NCBI GenBank assembly: GCA_026645575.1
Contig: JAPKMW010000189.1
Location: 1-8,358 of the forward strand
DNA: 8,358 nucleotides
DNA from: Caldilineaceae bacterium
Lineage (GTDB): Bacteria; Chloroflexota; Anaerolineae; Caldilineales; Caldilineaceae
Reading direction: 5' to 3'
Under the pieces are notes generated by a model. That model searched no databases, was not told the DNA's origin, and was given only the letters and a program-made list of their open reading frames with translations. Position 1 is the first letter of the stretch, and each line of letters begins with the position of its first letter. This document shows positions 6,224 to 8,358 of the stretch, piece by piece. The translations under genes and the position numbers were made by a program.

Positions 6224-7351
6224 CTACGCTGTCGGCAGGCGTAGCACAGCCAACGCCTTGGCAACTTCGTGACCTTTGGCTTCGATAATGTCAAGCAGTT
6301 CATCGGGGGTGAGGGCATCTTCCTGAACTTGCGCATTGGGGTTGACCGCTTTGAGATCATAGACGGCATCTTCAATCGCCTGGGCGCGATTGCGCAGATC
6401 GCGCATTGTTTTGGTGAGCCTTGCCATTTGCGCTTGCAAGGCTCCATATTCAGCCAGGTGGGTCAGTTTGGCTTCTTTCAACTCCTGGGCGCGCCCCTCT
6501 AGCTTCCGCAGATCGGGCAGGTGCGCCTGCGCTTGGCGTCGAAAGGGTTCGGCTTCACTGGCTGCCTGCGCCTTGCGCTGGACCAGATCAACCGTCCAAC
6601 TATAGGCGCTATCGGCGCGCTGGGGCAGCAGGCTGAAAAAATGGTCAAAGTCGGCCAGGGTCAACGGGGTGCGCTTGCGGATCTTGAGCTGCGACAAGTC
6701 ATAGTACCAAATCTTTTCGGTGGCAGCGCCTTTGGTGAAAAAGAGGATGTTGGTCTTCACCCCGGCGCCGGCCTGGGTGAAGACGCCGCCCGGTAGACTG
6801 ACGATACACCAGAGATTGCATTCATCGAGCAGCTTCTGCTTAGTTTTGACATAGGCACTCTCGTTGTTGCGAAAGAGAATGCCTTCATCGACGACAATCG
6901 CGCATTTGCCGCCATTGGGGCGCAGGCTATCGATCACATGTTGCAGAAAAAGGACTTGGGTGGAACTGGTCTTGTAGGCAAAATGGGTCTGCGCCTCTTT
7001 GCCTTCTTTGCCGCCAAAGGGGGGATTGGTGAGGATGTTGTCAAAGAGCGCCGGCGCGCTGCGAAAGAGTTCGCCATAATCCTCGCGACCGGTCAAGGTG
7101 TTGCCGTGCCAGAGATTGGGATGATCGATGCCATGCAGCACTAGATTCGCCAGGGCAATCGGGTAGATGGTGTTGTCCTTCTCCCGGCCAAAGAAGGTGC
7201 TATGCTTTAACAACTCAATTTCGCTGGGGCGCAAGGTAGGGCGGGACATGTGTTCGTAGGCTTGGGCCAGAAAGCCGCCGGTGCCGCTGGCGGGATCATA
7301 GACCGTTTCGCCAATCTGCGGGTCGGTGACTTTGACCATGGTGCGGATCAC
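6224..7351 (-). CDS. hsdM: Type I restriction-modification methylase (HsdM), C-terminal fragment of a broken gene
   Basis: 375 residues if read from the GTG at 7351. It holds the N6-adenine methylase core: the SAM-binding motif DPASGTGGFL (19-28), FFGREKDNTIYPIALANLVL (53-72), the catalytic NPPFGG (109-114), and the GGVFTQAGAGVKTNILFFTK region (188-207). A long charged coiled coil follows (about 255-335), typical of the part that contacts HsdS. The C-terminus appears intact. The fragment cannot be a natural start: the conserved GQFFTPREVIR motif of the family straddles the GTG, lies in this frame upstream of it, and is preceded by an in-frame TGA at 7382-7384. The GTG has no ribosome site. 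An intact enzyme would methylate adenine as part of an M2S complex. Neither hsdS nor hsdR is in the window. The product is probably not functional. Confidence 0.85.
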   Translation of the reverse strand: MIRTMVKVTDPQIGETVYDPASGTGGFLAQAYEHMSRPTLRPSEIELLKHSTFFGREKDNTIYPIALANLVLHGIDHPNLWHGNTLTGREDYGELFRSAPALFDNILTNPPFGGKEGKEAQTHFAYKTSSTQVLFLQHVIDSLRPNGGKCAIVVDEGILFRNNESAYVKTKQKLLDECNLWCIVSLPGGVFTQAGAGVKTNILFFTKGAATEKIWYYDLSQLKIRKRTPLTLADFDHFFSLLPQRADSAYSWTVDLVQRKAQAASEAEPFRRQAQAHLPDLRKLEGRAQELKEAKLTHLAEYGALQAQMARLTKTMRDLRNRAQAIEDAVYDLKAVNPNAQVQEDALTPDELLDIIEAKGHEVAKALAVLRLPTA

Positions 7352-7857
7352 TTCGCGTGGGGTAAAGAACTGGCCGCGCTGTCATCGCGGATGGCATGGA
7401 TTTTGTCGATGACCTCCCATAGGTTGTACTTGGTGTCAACGCGCGTGTGCAAGGCGTTGGAGAGGACCTCGCTAATGATCTGCTGGCGCGGCGTGGCGCC
7501 TGGTCCGTTTTTCAAGGCGCGCAGATAGGGCAGCAGATCATTATGCAAGAAGGCAAAGAAAGCCCCAAGACTGGCTGCCTGTAAGGCTTTGCGTTTGGCG
7601 CCGGCGGGGTCAGCCCAATCGCGCCAACGATAGGGGGCGACAATGGCAGGGGTAAAGCCGGCGCCCACCGCCTCGGCTTCTTCCGCCTCATAGCGATCTC
7701 GTTCATCGAGAATACGCAGAAAGAGCAGCCAGGTGATCTCCGGCACATACTCCATGGCCCCGGCACAGTTGGAGCGACGCATAATGTCACAGATGCTCTT
7801 GATCGTGCTGTTGACCGATTGTTGGGCGGCAAGCGTTTTGCCATTGGTCAAGCTCAT
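7348..7857 (-). CDS. hsdM: Type I restriction-modification methylase (HsdM), N-terminal fragment of a broken gene
   Basis: 169 residues. Residues 1-160 are the helical HsdM N-terminal domain: NSTIKSICDIMRRSN (16-30), PEITWLLFLRILDERDRYEA (39-58), then VLSNALHTRVDTKYNLWEVI (131-150) and DKIHAIRDDS (151-160). After S160 the reading frame departs from the family, giving nine unrelated residues and a TGA at 7348-7350. The methylase continues in the frame one base back, as GQFFTPREVIR. Family members normally have a helix of about 20-30 residues here (of the type THxLSxxYExLL), and it is missing from both frames, so an out-of-frame deletion near 7373-7386 is the simplest reading. The start at 7857 is supported by GGAG nine bases upstream. 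The 4-base GTGA overlap with the C-terminal fragment imitates coupling but cuts through a conserved domain. Confidence 0.85.
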   Translation of the reverse strand: MSLTNGKTLAAQQSVNSTIKSICDIMRRSNCAGAMEYVPEITWLLFLRILDERDRYEAEEAEAVGAGFTPAIVAPYRWRDWADPAGAKRKALQAASLGAFFAFLHNDLLPYLRALKNGPGATPRQQIISEVLSNALHTRVDTKYNLWEVIDKIHAIRDDSAASSLPHAK

Positions 7858-7933
7858 GTTAGAGGTCTCCGGTAAAGGCTTGGGTAGGAGCGCAGATGGA
7901 AGGGCATCTAGCTACCGTAGAGTTCGAGAGAAG

Positions 7934-7963
7934 TGGACAATATTCCAGGACATCTGATATGGT
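7934..7963 (+). promoter_or_regulatory. Promoter for the histidine-rich leader and glutaredoxin-like gene
   Basis: The -35 is TGGACA (7934-7939, five of six consensus), the spacer is 18 bases, and the -10 is TATGGT (7958-7963, four of six) with TG in the extended position (7955-7956). Transcription should start near 7970, leaving about 29 bases before the leader ORF. The -35 lies inside one arm of a 12-bp inverted repeat. Confidence 0.55.
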
Positions 7964-7984
7964 CAGAGTGCGAAAAAGATCATA

Positions 7985-8000
7985 ATCAGGAGGAACTGAT
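7985..8000 (+). promoter_or_regulatory. Strong ribosome-binding site within a small hairpin
   Basis: AGGAGG (7988-7993) stands five bases before the ATG at 7999, a full match to the anti-Shine-Dalgarno core. The flanks ATCAG (7985-7989) and CTGAT (7996-8000) can pair over 5 bp, placing most of the site in the loop and the first two bases of the start codon in the stem. This is the strongest ribosome site in the window and supports translation of the 22-codon ORF. Confidence 0.55.
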
Positions 8001-8067
8001 GAATATTGTCCAAACCTATCATACCATAGTGGTGGCTACTCATCATCACCACAGCAATTTCTGGTAA
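7999..8067 (+). CDS. Candidate 22-residue leader peptide with four consecutive histidines
   Basis: The ORF begins MNIVQTYHTIVVAT; residues 15-18 are HHHH (codons CAT CAT CAC CAC, 8041-8052), and SNFW and TAA end it. It has a consensus AGGAGG site with ideal spacing and a promoter 36 bases upstream. A run of one amino acid near the end of a very short, well-translated ORF is the hallmark of attenuation leader peptides, such as the his leader of enteric bacteria. The two CAC codons form the 3' arm of a 6-bp stem, GTGGTG (8029-8034) with CACCAC (8047-8052), which a ribosome waiting for charged tRNA-His would disturb. However, no U-tailed terminator is seen before the next gene at 8222, and that gene is glutaredoxin-like rather than a histidine enzyme. 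His genes further on, Rho-dependent control, translational control, or a chance small ORF all remain possible. Confidence 0.55.
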   Translation: MNIVQTYHTIVVATHHHHSNFW

Positions 8068-8221
8068 GTGAATGAGGAAAATTACTTGGCGCCGACCTCG
8101 ATCAATGTACGTAGGGACACCTACGTGCGCAATCACGGAAAACCGTTACAATCAGGGATAGCAACGCATGACTACTTTATTGGGCCGCGTGTAACACGCC
8201 CATCAACGAAAGGTGAATGAT
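8068..8221 (+). promoter_or_regulatory. Structured leader between the mini-ORF and the glutaredoxin-like gene
   Basis: Three hairpins follow the mini-ORF. GTACGTAGG (8107-8115) pairs with CCTACGTGC (8120-8128), 9 bp with one G-U pair and a GACA loop. ACGG/CCGT closes an AAAA loop at 8135-8146. GCGTG/CACGC surrounds TAA near 8187-8199, inside a further GGGC/GCCC match. None has a T-run after it. CACCT (8118-8122), which lies in the first hairpin, is complementary to the AGGTG of the ribosome site ahead of 8222, a match of only five bases. With the mini-ORF this accounts for most of the 364-base gap from 7858 to 8221. No promoter for the methylase fragment was convincing on the other strand. 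Confidence 0.4.
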
Positions 8222-8358
8222 ATGGCAGCTTCGATTGGAGCGATTACGGTTTATGGCGCCTATTGGTGTCCCGATTGTCGGCGCAGCAAGCAGTTTCTGG
8301 GGGAACATCAAATCCCCTATGAATGGGTGGACATTGAACAAGATCCGACGGCAGAGCG
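8222..8358 (+). CDS. Glutaredoxin/mycoredoxin-like thiol-disulfide protein (partial, N-terminus)
   Basis: The first 45 residues are visible before the right edge. After a short polar start, ITVYGAYWCPDCRRSKQFL contains a beta strand and the redox motif C-P-D-C (C16, C19), and IPYEWVDIEQDP continues as the next strand. This is the glutaredoxin-like arrangement seen in NrdH and mycoredoxin proteins, which reduce protein or low-molecular-weight thiol disulfides in the cytosol. It could be a free protein of about 80-90 residues or the N-terminal domain of a longer one. The ATG at 8222 has AAAGGTG six bases upstream. It is read from the promoter near 7934-7963, after the histidine-rich mini-ORF. 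Confidence 0.85.
   Translation, partial: MAASIGAITVYGAYWCPDCRRSKQFLGEHQIPYEWVDIEQDPTAE

Larger units (their letters stand above)
7934..8012. repeat. 12-bp inverted repeat bracketing the promoter and leader start
   Basis: TGGACAATATTC (7934-7945) and its exact complement GAATATTGTCCA (8001-8012) are 55 bases apart. The first arm covers the -35 element, and the second begins at the G of the leader ORF start codon. The arms could be two sites for a DNA-binding protein. The upstream arm is probably not in the transcript, so an RNA stem is unlikely. Confidence 0.55.

Noticed and set aside
6269..7144. Several open frames on the plus strand opposite the methylase
   Set aside because: They are antisense shadows of a GC-rich gene with no ribosome sites or recognisable domains.
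7348..7384. Programmed -1 frameshift joining the two HsdM frames
   Set aside because: The required shift is -1, but no X-XXY-YYZ slippery heptamer is in the right phase, and a shift would not restore the missing linker helix.
8072..8161. 29-codon ORF after the histidine-rich mini-ORF
   Set aside because: No ribosome site precedes it and its composition is unremarkable; it overlaps the leader hairpins.
8168..8194. 8-codon ORF (MTTLLGRV) just before the glutaredoxin-like gene
   Set aside because: The ribosome site is weak and such short frames are expected by chance, though its stop lies in the loop of a hairpin.

Overview
The window looks like a piece of a bacterial chromosome, moderately GC-rich. 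The style of the genes (soluble NarL-type two-component pair, SnoaL-like and alpha/beta hydrolase proteins, type I methylase of the QFFTPREVIR class) suggests Chloroflexota. That placement is inferred from general protein resemblance, not from a marker gene. Most genes lie on the minus strand. Plus-strand genes sit at the two ends: a primase on the left and a glutaredoxin-like gene cut off at the right edge.

Layout from left to right. (1) 63-1094 (+): a stand-alone primase-type protein with a CHC2/P4-like zinc ribbon and a Toprim domain, closed by a strong intrinsic terminator (1131-1160). It is probably part of an accessory or mobile replication module that continues off the left edge. (2) 1209-3572 (-): three small-molecule genes read right to left. 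They are an isochorismatase-like cysteine hydrolase, an exported or membrane-anchored epoxide-hydrolase-like enzyme, and a SnoaL/NTF2-like DUF1348 protein. The two spacers between them hold conspicuous structure: an 8-bp-periodic mirrored repeat array, and a 15-bp perfect hairpin. (3) 3807-6031 (-): a two-component system. A soluble histidine kinase with an unfamiliar N-terminal sensor region overlaps its LuxR/NarL response regulator by ATGA, and a terminator follows (3695-3723). (4) 6224-7857 (-): a type I restriction-modification methylase (HsdM) broken into two reading frames. The break falls where family members carry a conserved linker helix, and no hsdS or hsdR is visible. It is most likely a decayed system. 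(5) 7858-8358: the divergent region and the start of a plus-strand unit. It contains a good promoter, a 22-codon ORF with an ideal ribosome-binding site and four consecutive histidine codons, several hairpins, and then the N-terminus of a CPDC glutaredoxin/mycoredoxin-like protein.

How the genes may work together. The kinase and regulator form one operon, and the three enzymes downstream form another, separated from it by a terminator. Whether the regulator controls the enzymes cannot be decided from sequence alone. The part that most deserves follow-up is the histidine-rich mini-ORF and the structured leader ahead of the glutaredoxin-like gene. It has the layout of a ribosome-mediated attenuator, but no classical U-tailed terminator is visible.
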